This document shows positions 1-9,453 of a DNA stretch of 64,000 nt, one piece after another. The translations under genes and the position numbers were made by a program. The notes below the pieces were generated by a model. It did no database searches and had not been told where the DNA came from. It saw only the letters and a program-made list of their open reading frames with translations. Origin of the DNA: Petasospora fabianii (taxonomy: Eukaryota > Ascomycota > Saccharomycetes > Phaffomycetales > Wickerhamomycetaceae); assembly GCA_022641835.1 (NCBI GenBank), contig CP048719.1, positions 434,001 to 498,000 on the forward strand, written 5' to 3'. How positions within the stretch are numbered: position 1 is the first letter of the stretch; the number at the start of each line of letters is the position of its first letter.

Positions 1-1056
1 TGCATCAACTGAGCATCGACCTGGACCTCTGGTGGGGCCAAGGCTGGAGCAGCAACGAACTCCAACTGTGGGTTACCAACAAGCTTTCTAGCCAACCACA
101 AGAATGGCTTCTCGAAGTTGTAGTTAGACTTGGCAGAGATATCGTAGTACTGCAAGTTCTTCTTTCTGTGGAAGGTGATGGTCTTGGCCTTAACCTTTCT
201 CTCCTTGACATCAACCTTGTTACCACAAAGGACGATTGGGATGTTCTCACAAACACGCACCAAATCTCTGTGCCAGTTTGGAACGTTCTTGTAGGTGATA
301 CGGGAGGTAACATCGAACATGATGATACCACACTGACCGTTAATGTAGTAACCATCTCTCAAACCACCAAACTTCTCCTGACCAGCGGTATCCCAGACAT
401 CGAACTTAATCTCACCAAAGTTGGTGAAGAAACCGAGTGGGTGGACCTCGACACCGAGAGTAGCAATGTACTTCTTCTCGAACTCACCAGTCAAATGTCT
501 CTTGACGAAAGTAGTCTGTTTAATTTTGTTAGTATGATGATCTTTGAAATGATAAGATCGGGCTGAGATGCGGTGCGGGTGAACATAGGGTTCGGCAATG
601 ATGGGGCAAGCGATATATGGGACTTGTATGAATCCAAATTATCAGAAAGTCACCAGCTCATTAAATTCCGAGTGATTGATACCGGGATCATGGTGGATCA
701 ATTAGCTGAGGTGATAACTTTCGATAAAAGGGAGATGACGTCGGCTCGCGGCCCTTTGTTCATAGGGGATGGCAAACAAGCAAACAAGCACACAATGGAC
801 AACACCGCTTCGATAGAGCGCTCAACAAAACCAATCGGTGACTCAAGAGTCACCTTGGAACCCATAAAAGGAGTGTCAAGCTCCCCCAAAGGCCATTATA
901 TCTTCCGGATCGAACATATTGATGGTCGCCACCACGAAATCAAAACACCACGGTCCCAGACCACACTACAGCGCTTCGGAGTGGGAAAGTACTCACCTTA
1001 CCGGTACCACCGTCACCGACGAGGACGAGCTTGAATGTTGGAACTTCCTGGGCCAT
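1..1056 (-). CDS. GSP1: Ran GTPase GSP1, 3' end outside window, one intron
   Basis: Ran-type small GTPase that drives nucleocytoplasmic transport. Exon 1 is 1056-997 (20 codons) and exon 2 runs from 515 off the window start. The 481-bp intron (996-516) has a GTGAGT donor, a TACTAAC branch site and an AACAG acceptor. Exon 1 reads [20 protein letters not shown], and exon 2 resumes with [15 protein letters not shown], so the intron splits the P-loop codons GK/TT. Also visible are [20 protein letters not shown], the NKVD guanine motif and the Ran signature [20 protein letters not shown]. About 191 residues are present. The last visible residues (VDAQLM) precede the usual acidic DEDD-type tail, which lies beyond base 1. 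The family assignment is very secure because Ran is nearly invariant. The intron is much longer than the others in this window. Confidence 0.97.
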
Positions 1057-1378
1057 TTTCAATGTGTGTATGTTAGGGAACAACAAGAAGGTTGGGTGTT
1101 CGCAGTGCTGTTGTGTGCAATTTTTCCTTTCAAACTTTCAGTGTTCCACCAACGTCTCGCGAAAAGGATTTGGCCATGGCAAAAAATTTGCTTGTTTACA
1201 CATCCGGGTAGCTCGTATCCGGGGCAACGCGCGATCTAGCAGGGCCCATAGAGAACAGAAGAAGGCATTATAGGCTTGACACTAGTGTAATAACTAACGT
1301 TCATCTATAAGAAATTTACGAATTGAAAGGAGTGGAAGGGGTCGTAATTCATTCATTAAAATGGTCGTGAGTAGGCAA
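1057..1378 (-). promoter_or_regulatory. GSP1 upstream region
   Basis: This is the 322-bp gap between the GSP1 start and the YHC1 stop, both on the minus strand. It holds one CGCGAAA motif (1158-1164) matching the SBF core CRCGAAA of yeasts, about 100 bp upstream of the GSP1 ATG. That match is short and may be chance. No gene is seen. Confidence 0.4.
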
Positions 1379-1876
1379 TCAATTGATAGTTTTGAGCATC
1401 TTGCCTACAGACAGCTTATCGTCTCTCGTTTCGTGAAGCACCCTTGGAGGAGGTGGAGGCAATGAAGGTAACGTTGGAGGTGGCGGCAATGTTTTCGATT
1501 CTGCTAAGGAGTAGTAATTGGTATCCTTAGCAGATTCTGATCCCGGTATCCCTCGATACAGCCTATCAACTGTTATCTCCACGGGCACTTGATGTTGATG
1601 CCAGATCCCAAGCTCTTTAGCTTTCTCTATTGAAGAGCGTTAGTAGCGTATCAAGTCGATACTCAAATAAAGATAACATACCTTCATAGTAGTCACAAAC
1701 CAGCTTGATATGGTTTCTTCCAGTCAAATGGTTCTTTCGAACACTCGTTGCGTCATGTGTCAAGTATGCTGTGGCGGAGTTAGTATTTGATCAGATGAAG
1801 CAAGATCTGGCCACTTGAAAGGCCTCCAAAATTGCACAAACTTACTTTTGCAGTAGTCACAGTAGAATCTCACCAT
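1379..1876 (-). CDS. YHC1: U1 snRNP protein C (U1-C), two introns
   Basis: U1-C stabilises pairing of U1 snRNA with 5' splice sites. Exons are 1876-1846, 1768-1682 and 1626-1379, which encode 121 residues. Intron 1 (77 bp) has a GTAAGT donor and intron 2 (55 bp) a GTATGT donor; both have TACTAAC branch sites. The N-terminus starts MVRFYCDYCKTYLTHD and has the family's C2H2-type zinc finger with Cys6, Cys9, His24 and His30, followed by HLTGRNHIKL. The C-terminal part is proline-rich (TLPSLPPPPPR), as in other U1-C proteins. Without the splicing model only the last 69 residues form an open frame. The gene diverges from ATP14 with 234 bp between starts. A splicing factor gene with two very short introns could be self-regulated, but that is inference. 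Confidence 0.95.
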
Positions 1877-2110
1877 TTTACCTGCTGTTGATCAATAAGC
1901 TCAACTTTTCACTACTTCTCCACAGTCCCCACTACCATGCCAGTACGCTAGCCAATGAAAATTTCCCGCTGAGAGCCGCTCAAAAAAGGGCCGGGTAAGT
2001 TTCGCGGCTTCCGGTCCTTGCACCGTCGAAGGAAAAAAGGCCAACCTAAAGCTCAAGAACACCCTCTTGGGCCGGTTGTTGTCAGCTTACGTTCCGCCCA
2101 ATCTATCACA
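1877..2110. promoter_or_regulatory. Shared YHC1/ATP14 divergent promoter
   Basis: This 234-bp region lies between the divergent starts. It contains a CCAAT box at 1952-1956, the core bound by the Hap2/3/4/5 complex that activates respiratory genes in yeasts, which fits ATP14. A second CCAAT (2098-2102) is too near the ATG to be convincing. Confidence 0.4.
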
Positions 2111-2585
2111 ATGTTCGCTGCCAGACGTCTCGTGGCCTCCAAGGCCTCTGTCCGTGCTTTCTCCGCCATGCCAGCCAGAAAGAGTGAGTTCCCCGTGCCT
2201 GGTGCCCAGTGCCGACCTCGAAGTTCTGAAGGGTGTGCGAACCCTAAAATCACCACTCGAGTTCGAAATTGTGCTGGCAATTGACTTCTGGGATTGAGTT
2301 ATACTAACAATTGCACCCACAGACATCATTCAGGACCTTTACATCAAGGAGCTTAAGGCCTTCAAGCCAACCCCAATCTCTGCCAAGGATGCCGAGGGTG
2401 CCACCAGACCATGGAAGAAGCCAGTTGCCCCAGCTGCCCCAGGTCTCGAGGTTGACGCCGCTAGCGAGTTGGCCTCTTATGAGTCTGCTGACGTTGAGGT
2501 CGCTGCCCCATCTAAAAACACCGCTGGTGAGCAGGTCTCTGAGGAGTGGTTCGTTCTTGAGGAGCCAGAGGATGACCACCACTAA
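2111..2585 (+). CDS. ATP14: F1Fo ATP synthase subunit h, one intron
   Basis: Small peripheral-stalk subunit of mitochondrial ATP synthase. Exons are 2111-2183 and 2323-2585, giving 111 residues. The 139-bp intron has a GTGAGT donor, TACTAAC at 2302-2308 and a CCACAG acceptor. The N-terminus MFAARRLVASKASVRAFSAM is a typical mitochondrial presequence (Arg, Ser and Ala, no acids). The mature part has NIIQDLYIKELKAFKPTP followed by DAEGATRPWKKP, matching the subunit h signature, and the end EEWFVLEEPEDDHH matches the acidic Atp14 tail. Length is close to the 124 residues of the S. cerevisiae protein. The exon junction falls just after the likely presequence. Confidence 0.93.
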
Positions 2586-3063
2586 GCATTTCGGTGTTCG
2601 GTGTACTTTTATCTTGAGATGTTGTTATGAAAAGAGAGGCGCTTTCTTGAGGGTGAATTATTTTAAAGCCTCTAATGGTTTGTGGACCTCAGCAATGACA
2701 CTGTGTGTCAACGACTCTGATGGTACAAAACAAACGAGCAGGTTGGGATGATATCAAGCCCCCAATGGTGGTTACTCTCTGTATGCATTTTTTCTTGGGA
2801 GCGCACGTCTCACCATTTACTTTACTAGATACGACGATTGGAAACATAAAATGAATATTCGTAAAACTCTGGTTTGTAGATATCTATAGCACCTCTGAAC
2901 CTTTGAATCACTATCCCCCGCTGTTTCCTAGCTTGTCTGCGTAACGTACGCTTGAGTGCTGGAAGTTTTCGCGCATTATATACATCGGTTTGTTTACATT
3001 CGTAACACGTCTCTTTCACAACAATACCTCGGATAACACAGATAAAAGCAAATATACCACCAG
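2586..3063 (+). promoter_or_regulatory. Gap between ATP14 and the Msd1-like gene
   Basis: These 478 bp carry the ATP14 3' end and the promoter of the next gene. I see no gene, RNA or distinctive repeat. Confidence 0.3.
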
Positions 3064-4173
3064 ATGAGTGATACTGAATCCATAAAGAAAGCATCTGAGC
3101 TTGTGAACAGCGTGCTATTTGCACGTGGATACTTTCCGTCCCCTACAGATCAAGATGCATCCGGTGTCCAGGACAAGCTGCTCTTCTCCACGATTGATGC
3201 ATCTGAACTCGAAACACCCGAACAAATCTATGGCAATGATAAGCTCGTCTTAAACACTATATATTCACTGCTTCAAGAGTTGGACCATGCAAAAACCGAA
3301 AAGCAATATCTCAGTGATCAGCTGGCCGACAAGGCTGAGATCATCAAGCATTACGAGTCCTCGAATCGAGAACTGAACGCTCAGCTCTCACATCACAGAC
3401 GTGATACGATCCATCACGGAAATGAGACTACTCTCCTAAAACAAACAATCAAGTCTCTCAAGGCTGAGAAGATTGTGCAGGATCGTCATCTTCAACAAGA
3501 ACGTAATGTCTCACAATCCCTCCGTACGATGCACGATGTGGAGATGAAGAAGAAGTCAATTCAGATCGAGAAGCTTCAAAACAAACTTTTATCCAGACGT
3601 CGCAAATTCCAATCCATAATTGAAAGGAATAATCACTCATACACAGCAGACACAACGACTATCGAAGAAGACACGCGGAAACTAGCTCTCGATGACGAAT
3701 TGGAGCGGATGATGGTGAATCTCTCAGATCTCATCACTAACCTCACGCATCAGAATAATAGTGGTGTTCAGTTATTGAATTACATGCATACGTATGTTTC
3801 CTTGCTCACTGAACATCTTGTTAGAAAGAATATGGAGGGCACGGAGGGTACACTTCCTCCATCTCCCAAATTTTTCTATGATTCATATCAGGCACAGCAG
3901 GGGGCCAAAGGCGATATCACGGAACGGATTAGTCACATTGTCGAGATGGATAAATTGAAACCAGGTGTTATGGAAACTATGGAGAGATTGTATGATGTTG
4001 TTACAAGTGAAGGAATGAGTTCCGCTAATGGTGCGGGTCGAACATCAGGGATCTTTGAAGCAAAGGTTGAACAAATGACGAGGGAAATTAATGGTCTGAG
4101 GAAGAATCTAGAGACCGCAATGGAGACCAACGAAAAATGGAGGCAAAAGTTCCAACAGTTGGGCAAGAAGTGA
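3064..4173 (+). CDS. Msd1/SSX2IP (ADIP)-like coiled-coil protein
   Basis: Predicted 369-residue protein resembling the afadin- and alpha-actinin-binding (ADIP) family. Animal SSX2IP and fission-yeast Msd1 in this family anchor microtubule minus ends at the centrosome or spindle pole body. The N-terminal block ASELVNSVLFARGYFPSP followed by LLFSTIDASEL resembles the family's head, in which a helix and an R-G-Y motif precede a short hydrophobic strand. Residues of about 75-215 form a long charged coiled coil, and a second short one ends the protein (about 330-369). The central part (about 215-290) is less charged. S. cerevisiae is believed to lack a clear Msd1, so its presence marks a different spindle-pole set-up. 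The ATG at 3064 gives the conserved head at once. The call rests on a short signature plus architecture. Confidence 0.6.
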   Translation: MSDTESIKKASELVNSVLFARGYFPSPTDQDASGVQDKLLFSTIDASELETPEQIYGNDKLVLNTIYSLLQELDHAKTEKQYLSDQLADKAEIIKHYESSNRELNAQLSHHRRDTIHHGNETTLLKQTIKSLKAEKIVQDRHLQQERNVSQSLRTMHDVEMKKKSIQIEKLQNKLLSRRRKFQSIIERNNHSYTADTTTIEEDTRKLALDDELERMMVNLSDLITNLTHQNNSGVQLLNYMHTYVSLLTEHLVRKNMEGTEGTLPPSPKFFYDSYQAQQGAKGDITERISHIVEMDKLKPGVMETMERLYDVVTSEGMSSANGAGRTSGIFEAKVEQMTREINGLRKNLETAMETNEKWRQKFQQLGKK

Positions 4174-4598
4174 AAAGATAGGATGCTACGAATATATGTG
4201 TGTCGAAAAGCCAAGGTTGTACATTACCGAATGAACCCCGCGGGATCTTGGGGACCAACGCGTAGCTGAAGGAAAAAAAATTGTGAACGTGACACTAAGG
4301 AGGGTATCGTGAGATCAAAAGAGTGAATGTTAATGAGCAGTCGTTACTGTGCAAGTTGTGTAAAGGTATGCTGTGGAAGGAAAAATGCAATCAGAGTGTG
4401 ATATATGTGCAGTCATTAAGTGTAGAGTCGTGATCCGTTAAGGTGTGTGAGGTAGGTAAGTCGTGAGAATGCCACCTTATCAAAGGGCGGTCTGCTTCCA
4501 GTATCTTTCAAAGGTAAAACAGAAAAGCAAAATGGACGTCGTTAAATGAGTGAATGATGAGAATTGAATGAAGAGTTTTGGGGTGGCCCAGAAGGACA
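4174..4598. other. Convergent gap, nothing seen
   Basis: This 425-bp region separates the stops of the Msd1-like gene and the small membrane-protein gene. It should contain both 3' UTRs. No ORF or structured element was recognised. Confidence 0.3.
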
Positions 4599-4868
4599 CT
4601 AATCCTCCTCCTCTTCTGAATCTTCTTGGGTACCCTTGAGCATCTCTATGTCCTTCTCTTGGTCTTCTGGAGGACAGCGGTGGAGCTTGATCAGTAGCAC
4701 ACCTGTTGTGATGAAGAACACTGCTAGCACCACAGAGATGAAGAAAAGTAGCAGTAGTAGAAATATTGACGAGTTAAACTCATTATCACTGAGTGAGTAG
4801 TCGTGTGATGAGGACTTGTAGATGGAGAGAACCTTGTCTCTGATGTAGTGGAACCCAGGCTGCTGCAT
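4599..4868 (-). CDS. Small single-pass membrane protein, unknown
   Basis: An 89-residue ORF that starts with ATG. Residues 1-30 are polar. Residues of about 34-60 are strongly hydrophobic (IFLLLLLFFISVVLAVFF), long enough for one membrane span. The short basic segment LIKLHRC follows, then a very acidic tail ending EDSEEEED. There is no obvious signal peptide, so it looks like a single-pass protein whose orientation cannot be fixed. I do not recognise a family. Support for being real is the clean hydrophobic-plus-acidic design, the ATG and room for a promoter. An MluI-box (ACGCGT, 4938-4943) lies 70 bp upstream. Confidence 0.55.
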   Translation of the reverse strand: MQQPGFHYIRDKVLSIYKSSSHDYSLSDNEFNSSIFLLLLLFFISVVLAVFFITTGVLLIKLHRCPPEDQEKDIEMLKGTQEDSEEEED

Positions 4869-5637
4869 GGTCAGGAAGCCAGTCTTGTATGAAGGAGTTG
4901 TATGAGTGATACTTGTAGGTCAAGTTCGATTAGCAGAACGCGTCTTATGTATACTTGACGAGAGGGGATGTGGACTTCAAGGTCGTTTAATACAGCAGAA
5001 AATTGGTGACGGTGCAGGTGTTTCGTTTATGGAAAGGCCGGGAACAGCTGCGGAGGTCTCGGATGATTGTTGTTAAGTCGGAACGAGCCGCACCAGGTAG
5101 CCGTTTATGTGGTTGATGAGCCGACGTAGGAAGAGACTGTAATGAACAGGTTCCAGATGGCATGAGGGTCGGGAGCGAAGGGTTTTTATACGAGGGTACT
5201 TATTATGCCCAACTCCACGCGGTACGCCCACATCGGGCCGCCTGCATTTCCTATTTCCGACTCCGGCAGCGCCCAGATTTCGGCTTAAGAGCTTGGCTAT
5301 GGGGAAATCAAGACTTGAAATATGTGTCTGTAGTCCATTGCCATGTCCAATATCTTCTTGAATGCTCACTTTTCAGCCTTCAATGATGTCCCCTTGGACC
5401 CTCAACCTCATTGCAGGGTTGCGGAAGCATCGGCTCGCGCTCGCTGCGGGGCCGGGCCACTCCCTTGTCATTCCGACGCTTCCTTTTCTTCCGAAACTAA
5501 ATTACATGCGTTGCTGACACATCTGTCATCCAGGGTTCTCTAGGTTTCTTTTCCCCACAGTTGAAGCGTGTCTCGATCTATGACTACCACAAAGCATTGC
5601 TTCAATCATTCATTGTTTGAACAACCTGTAACTCTAT
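4869..5637 (-). promoter_or_regulatory. Upstream region of the small membrane-protein gene
   Basis: These 769 bp run from the small gene's start to the aldehyde dehydrogenase stop, both on the minus strand. Besides the ACGCGT at 4938-4943 there is a GC-rich block around 5200-5290 and another around 5410-5470. Short frames here lack good starts or family resemblance. No gene called. Confidence 0.3.
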
Positions 5638-7152
5638 TTACAATTCATCGTCCTCCTCCTCCACGGCGAGATTGACGTGCACGGCCTTGGTTTGAGTGTA
5701 GATCAATAGACCCTGTTCACCCATTTCGCGCGCACCACCTTCACCACTGAGACCATAACCTCCGAAAGCAGCTCTAATGTCCTCATCGTTAGAAGAATTG
5801 ATGTACATCGAGCCACTCTTCATGGCACTGGCGAATCTGTGGCCTCTCTTGATGTTCTTGGTGAACACCATGGCAGCGAGACCGTACTTTGTAGCGTTAG
5901 CGAGCTCGACGGCCTCATCATAGGTCTTAAACTTGGCCACAACGGCAACTGGACCAAAGATCTCCTCCTGCCACAGCTCCGACGTGGTTGGAACATCGAG
6001 GAAAATCGTTGGCTGGACATAGTAACCGCTGCTCAGTGTCACTGGCTCATCACCAATCAACTTTTTGAGGCCCTCGTTCTCACCTTTCTTGATGAACTCG
6101 GTCACTTTCTCGTAGTGGACTTTCGACACCAATGGACCAACAGTAGTAGTCTTCTCCAATGGGTCACCTATGATCCAATTCTCTGCTGTATGCTTCTTGA
6201 AAGCTTCCAAAAACTCATCATAGATCGACTCGTGTAAGATGATACGTGAGTTGGCAGTACAGTTCTGACCAGAGTTGTAAAAGATACCCATGGAACTCCA
6301 AGTAACAGCAGATTTAATGTTTGCATCTGGGAACACAACCAATGGAGATTTACCACCACATTCCAGAGTCACCGATTTCAAATTAGACATGGCAGCCTGG
6401 GAAGCAATGAGTCTACCGACAGTGGTTGAACCAGTAAACGACACTTTCTCAATCTCCATATGCGAGGCAATGGCAGAACCAGCATCTTTACCATAGCCAG
6501 AAAGGATGTTCAACACACCTGGTGGGAAACCTGCTTCCTTGATCAGGTTACCAAAGAACAACATAGACAATGGTGTAGTTTCGGCAGTCTTGATCACAAC
6601 AGTGTTACCAGCAGCAAGGGCACTGATCACTTTCCACTGAGCCATAGCGAAAGGATAGTTCCATGGAACAATCTGACCGACAACACCGTATGGCTCCTGT
6701 ACTTCATACACAAACTTATCCTCACTAATCTGGATATGCTTCCCTGGGATCTTATCAACGAAACCTGCATAATATCTCGTCAATGCGACACATTGAGCGA
6801 TATCATTCACACAGTTGGTATAGTATGGTTTACCACCATCCACAGAATCAATCTTACCAATGATTTCACCATACTTCTCCATCAAGTCACCGAGCTTCCA
6901 CAACAATTTGCCCTTCTCCTGCTGATCGATCTTGCTCCAAACAGTGTCGTATGCGGTCTTAGCAGCCTTCACAGCAACATCGACATCAGCAGCGGTGGCA
7001 CAGTGAACAGATGTGATGAGCTTAGTAGTGTGTGGATCATAGGTATCAATCAGCTCTCCAGAACCTTTGACGAATTCGTTATTGATAAAAAGACCAAGCG
7101 GCTGTTCGTAAACAGTTCCGTCTGCAAGAGTAATTGAAGTTGAGAGTGACAT
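5638..7152 (-). CDS. NAD(P)-dependent aldehyde dehydrogenase, divergent
   Basis: A 504-residue enzyme of the ALDH superfamily, which oxidises aldehydes such as acetaldehyde to acids. The N-terminus lacks a mitochondrial presequence, so a cytosolic enzyme like Ald2/3/6 is likely. Family landmarks are all present: Asn165 in IVPWNYPF, Lys188 in VVIKTAE, GSTTVG at 241-246 for the nucleotide, general base Glu264 in TLECGGKSP, and nucleophile Cys298 in NSGQNCTANSR. It departs from its relatives in some conserved places: LECGG instead of LELGG, and AFGGYGLSGEGGARE near the C-terminus where most have PFGGxKxSGxGRE. It ends in an acidic tail (EEEDDEL). A TATATAAA box lies on its strand 68 bp upstream (7227-7220), suggesting inducible expression. 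Substrate cannot be told from sequence. Confidence 0.9.
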   Translation of the reverse strand: MSLSTSITLADGTVYEQPLGLFINNEFVKGSGELIDTYDPHTTKLITSVHCATAADVDVAVKAAKTAYDTVWSKIDQQEKGKLLWKLGDLMEKYGEIIGKIDSVDGGKPYYTNCVNDIAQCVALTRYYAGFVDKIPGKHIQISEDKFVYEVQEPYGVVGQIVPWNYPFAMAQWKVISALAAGNTVVIKTAETTPLSMLFFGNLIKEAGFPPGVLNILSGYGKDAGSAIASHMEIEKVSFTGSTTVGRLIASQAAMSNLKSVTLECGGKSPLVVFPDANIKSAVTWSSMGIFYNSGQNCTANSRIILHESIYDEFLEAFKKHTAENWIIGDPLEKTTTVGPLVSKVHYEKVTEFIKKGENEGLKKLIGDEPVTLSSGYYVQPTIFLDVPTTSELWQEEIFGPVAVVAKFKTYDEAVELANATKYGLAAMVFTKNIKRGHRFASAMKSGSMYINSSNDEDIRAAFGGYGLSGEGGAREMGEQGLLIYTQTKAVHVNLAVEEEDDEL

Positions 7153-7707
7153 TGTTCCTAGTACAGAGTGTTGCAGAGTTTACTTGGATGCCTCAAAGAT
7201 AGTCGGGGAGCTGGGGGCCTTTATATACCTTTTCTCCACGTCTCAATAATGCACGGCAATCAGGACCAAATGCAGTGAAGAGATTTTGATACCGGCGCGC
7301 TTCGCTTCAACGTTCCCTTCCCTATCAGCGCGAGCCTCAAGCTCTCTTTCTGGACATTCCACCCACATAACGGGTATACAGTTTGATATGAACCAAAAAG
7401 ATAGATTGATAGACGCCTGGCCACAAAGGCTCGGTAAATACCTCAAGTGCGTTACCTGTGGCTAGTTGCTTCCCATCATTAACCCCCCAGTAGCTGTACC
7501 TAATGGCTACCCCATACTCTGCCAAACGCACAGACATGCCTAATCCGGTAACTTCCAATCTCGGTGGATTGTGTTAACCGCGATTCTAATTCGCGAAAAT
7601 CAACGTGTACACGGAAACGACACGACATAGCTCCTAGGCACATCTCACATCTCTCTCTTTTATGTTGACACATTAACAACTAACCCATCGTTCATCAACA
7701 TATCATA
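7153..7707. promoter_or_regulatory. Divergent promoter, aldehyde dehydrogenase / SEC72
   Basis: A 555-bp region between divergent starts. The minus-strand TATATAAA (7227-7220) serves the dehydrogenase. No gene or repeat is evident in the rest. Confidence 0.4.
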
Positions 7708-8334
7708 ATGGCTACTACAGAACAGGACTTTGCATTGTCTTATGACCCAGCCACAAAGGTTGTCTCAGCCGTCGACACAACAGACAAAGAGCTCGTGGAA
7801 GACCTCGAGGCCCTCAACAGACTTGTAAAAGATCTTGTTGCCTGTCCCACCGAGGTCCCAGAATCCCCACAACCAAGCACAACACTTCAGCCGATGATCC
7901 AGAAGCTCGCCAACTCTGGTATCACGGCACTCAAGCAACGCAATTTCTCCGTCGCTGCCAAGCAGCTCACACTCGCCATCGACATGGCCTCACGCAGAGC
8001 AAGATGGGAGGCATTTGCCGTTCAAGTACAGGAAATGGTTAACCTTCTTCAAGCAAGATGTGATGCTTATGTTATGGGCGGTCAGTTCATGGATGCTTAC
8101 AATGATGCTGATATCTTGTTGCAGTTGCAGGCCAACACACCGGAGAACTTTTTGAGAAAGGCATTGCCGTTGGTGAACATGGGGAGATTGGATGAGGCCA
8201 AAATTGAGCTCGAGAGAGCATTGGCATTCCACCCAGATCAGGAAAAGTTGAAACAGCACTACATGATGGTGAAGACACTGATTGGTCAGGAGAACGGCGA
8301 TGTGGAAATCCAGCCTGCTGCTTCAAAGGAATAG
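7708..8334 (+). CDS. SEC72: Sec63-complex TPR subunit Sec72
   Basis: Sec72 is the cytosolic TPR component of the Sec62/63 complex that carries out post-translational translocation into the ER and docks Hsp70. The 208-residue product has the Sec72 layout: an N-terminal domain (ALSYDPATKVVSAV, later LVACPTEVPESPQPS) and then TPR-like helices from about residue 65 (LANSGITALKQRNFSVAAKQ, NDADILLQLQANTPENFLRK, GRLDEAKIELERALAFHP). The length is near the 193 residues of the S. cerevisiae protein. No membrane span is seen, as expected. It diverges from the aldehyde dehydrogenase gene and converges with RPS20. Confidence 0.9.
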   Translation: MATTEQDFALSYDPATKVVSAVDTTDKELVEDLEALNRLVKDLVACPTEVPESPQPSTTLQPMIQKLANSGITALKQRNFSVAAKQLTLAIDMASRRARWEAFAVQVQEMVNLLQARCDAYVMGGQFMDAYNDADILLQLQANTPENFLRKALPLVNMGRLDEAKIELERALAFHPDQEKLKQHYMMVKTLIGQENGDVEIQPAASKE

Positions 8335-8783
8335 CCTTAGAGTTTGTTTATGATCCTTTTAATGATGATTGATCTACTAGTTAATTTTGTGGTTAATGTG
8401 TAAACTGAAATGTCATGGAATCACAGTTGCGAAGCGTTAAGTAGATTCAACAAACGCCAACACTATTGATCACAACGTGCTGCCGAAGGATGTTAATAAG
8501 ACGCATCATTACTGCAGATACCAGTCGGAGTCTTTAGACTATTTAGGTGTTGACTACAGTTTGAAAGTATTACCAAGAATGAACATAGTGATTGAATGAA
8601 CCAACGGACGATAAGCGACTGATAGTAAGCAGAGGTATCAGAACTGCAGACCTAGAGCCAAAGTATGGGGGGAGCTTTATCCGAATTCACATAACGCTTC
8701 AACAATTTCAAACACATAGTTCATGATCAGCACTTTTTGTTGGAGAGATCTCTGTCATATCATTGTCACGCCCAAGGGAAAAC
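8335..8783. other. Convergent gap SEC72/RPS20, nothing seen
   Basis: These 449 bp hold the 3' ends of two convergent genes. No ORF, tRNA or repeat was recognised. Confidence 0.3.
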
Positions 8784-9137
8784 TTAAGCAGCAACAGTGA
8801 CCTCGACATCGACACCTGGCTCGATGGTGATCTGGGTGATCTTCTTGACAACGGCGGTTGGGGCCTGCAAGTCAATGACTCTCTTGTGGATTCTCATCTC
8901 GAACATGTCCCAGGTCTTAGAACCGTTACCGTTTGGAGTCTTTCTGGTGTTGATCTTAAGAGTCTTAGTTGGGAGTCTAACTGGACCCTTCTTGATCAAC
9001 TTGTTGCTGACAGCATTCTGGATGATGTTGGCAGAAACCTTCTCCAACTGCTTAACCTTGGTGGAGGTCAGAGTGATTCTGATCTTGTGGATCTGAACCT
9101 GCTTCTCCTGCTGGTCTTTCTTTTCAATGTCAGCCAT
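8784..9137 (-). CDS. RPS20: 40S ribosomal protein S20 (uS10)
   Basis: A 117-residue small-subunit ribosomal protein of the uS10 family. Diagnostic segments include [39 protein letters not shown] and the family motif [19 protein letters not shown]. The family length is about 115-121 residues. No intron is needed, since the ATG at 9137 begins a complete protein. The promoter contains CACGTG (9300-9305), a Cbf1-type E-box found before ribosomal protein genes in several non-Saccharomyces yeasts. That link is suggestive only, because URC4 shares the region. Confidence 0.97.
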   Translation of the reverse strand: MADIEKKDQQEKQVQIHKIRITLTSTKVKQLEKVSANIIQNAVSNKLIKKGPVRLPTKTLKINTRKTPNGNGSKTWDMFEMRIHKRVIDLQAPTAVVKKITQITIEPGVDVEVTVAA

Positions 9138-9453
9138 TTTGAATACCTTTTACCGTAAGATGGTTGGAGACTTCAAACATGTGTAGCGGTGAAGGCCTCA
9201 AACTTTTCATCGCGGAAAAGAAAACTTTTCAGAGTCCTTGGTGTTCGGGTTTCCAAAAGCATGGTAGGCGCCGCAGTCCTGAAAATTTAAAATGCTGATC
9301 ACGTGCCACGTTCTCCGCGATTAGTCCTACGGATGTCCGGCGGTGATAAGGCTGATCTTATTGTTGGTAGTTATCTCTACCCGACAGTTCCCCGGTCCTC
9401 TTGGGGATGTGTTATAAAAGTCGACAGCCGCCGCCTTCTTTCTCTGAGAGGTG
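9138..9453. promoter_or_regulatory. Divergent promoter RPS20/URC4
   Basis: This 316-bp region contains CACGTG (9300-9305), a CGG-N4-CCG dyad (9330-9339) of the kind bound by Zn2Cys6 regulators, GATAAG (9345-9350), TTATC (9371-9375, a GATA site on the other strand) and TATAAAAG (9413-9420). GATA sites are the targets of nitrogen-catabolite regulators, which fits a uracil-catabolism gene. Assignments are by motif only. Confidence 0.5.
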
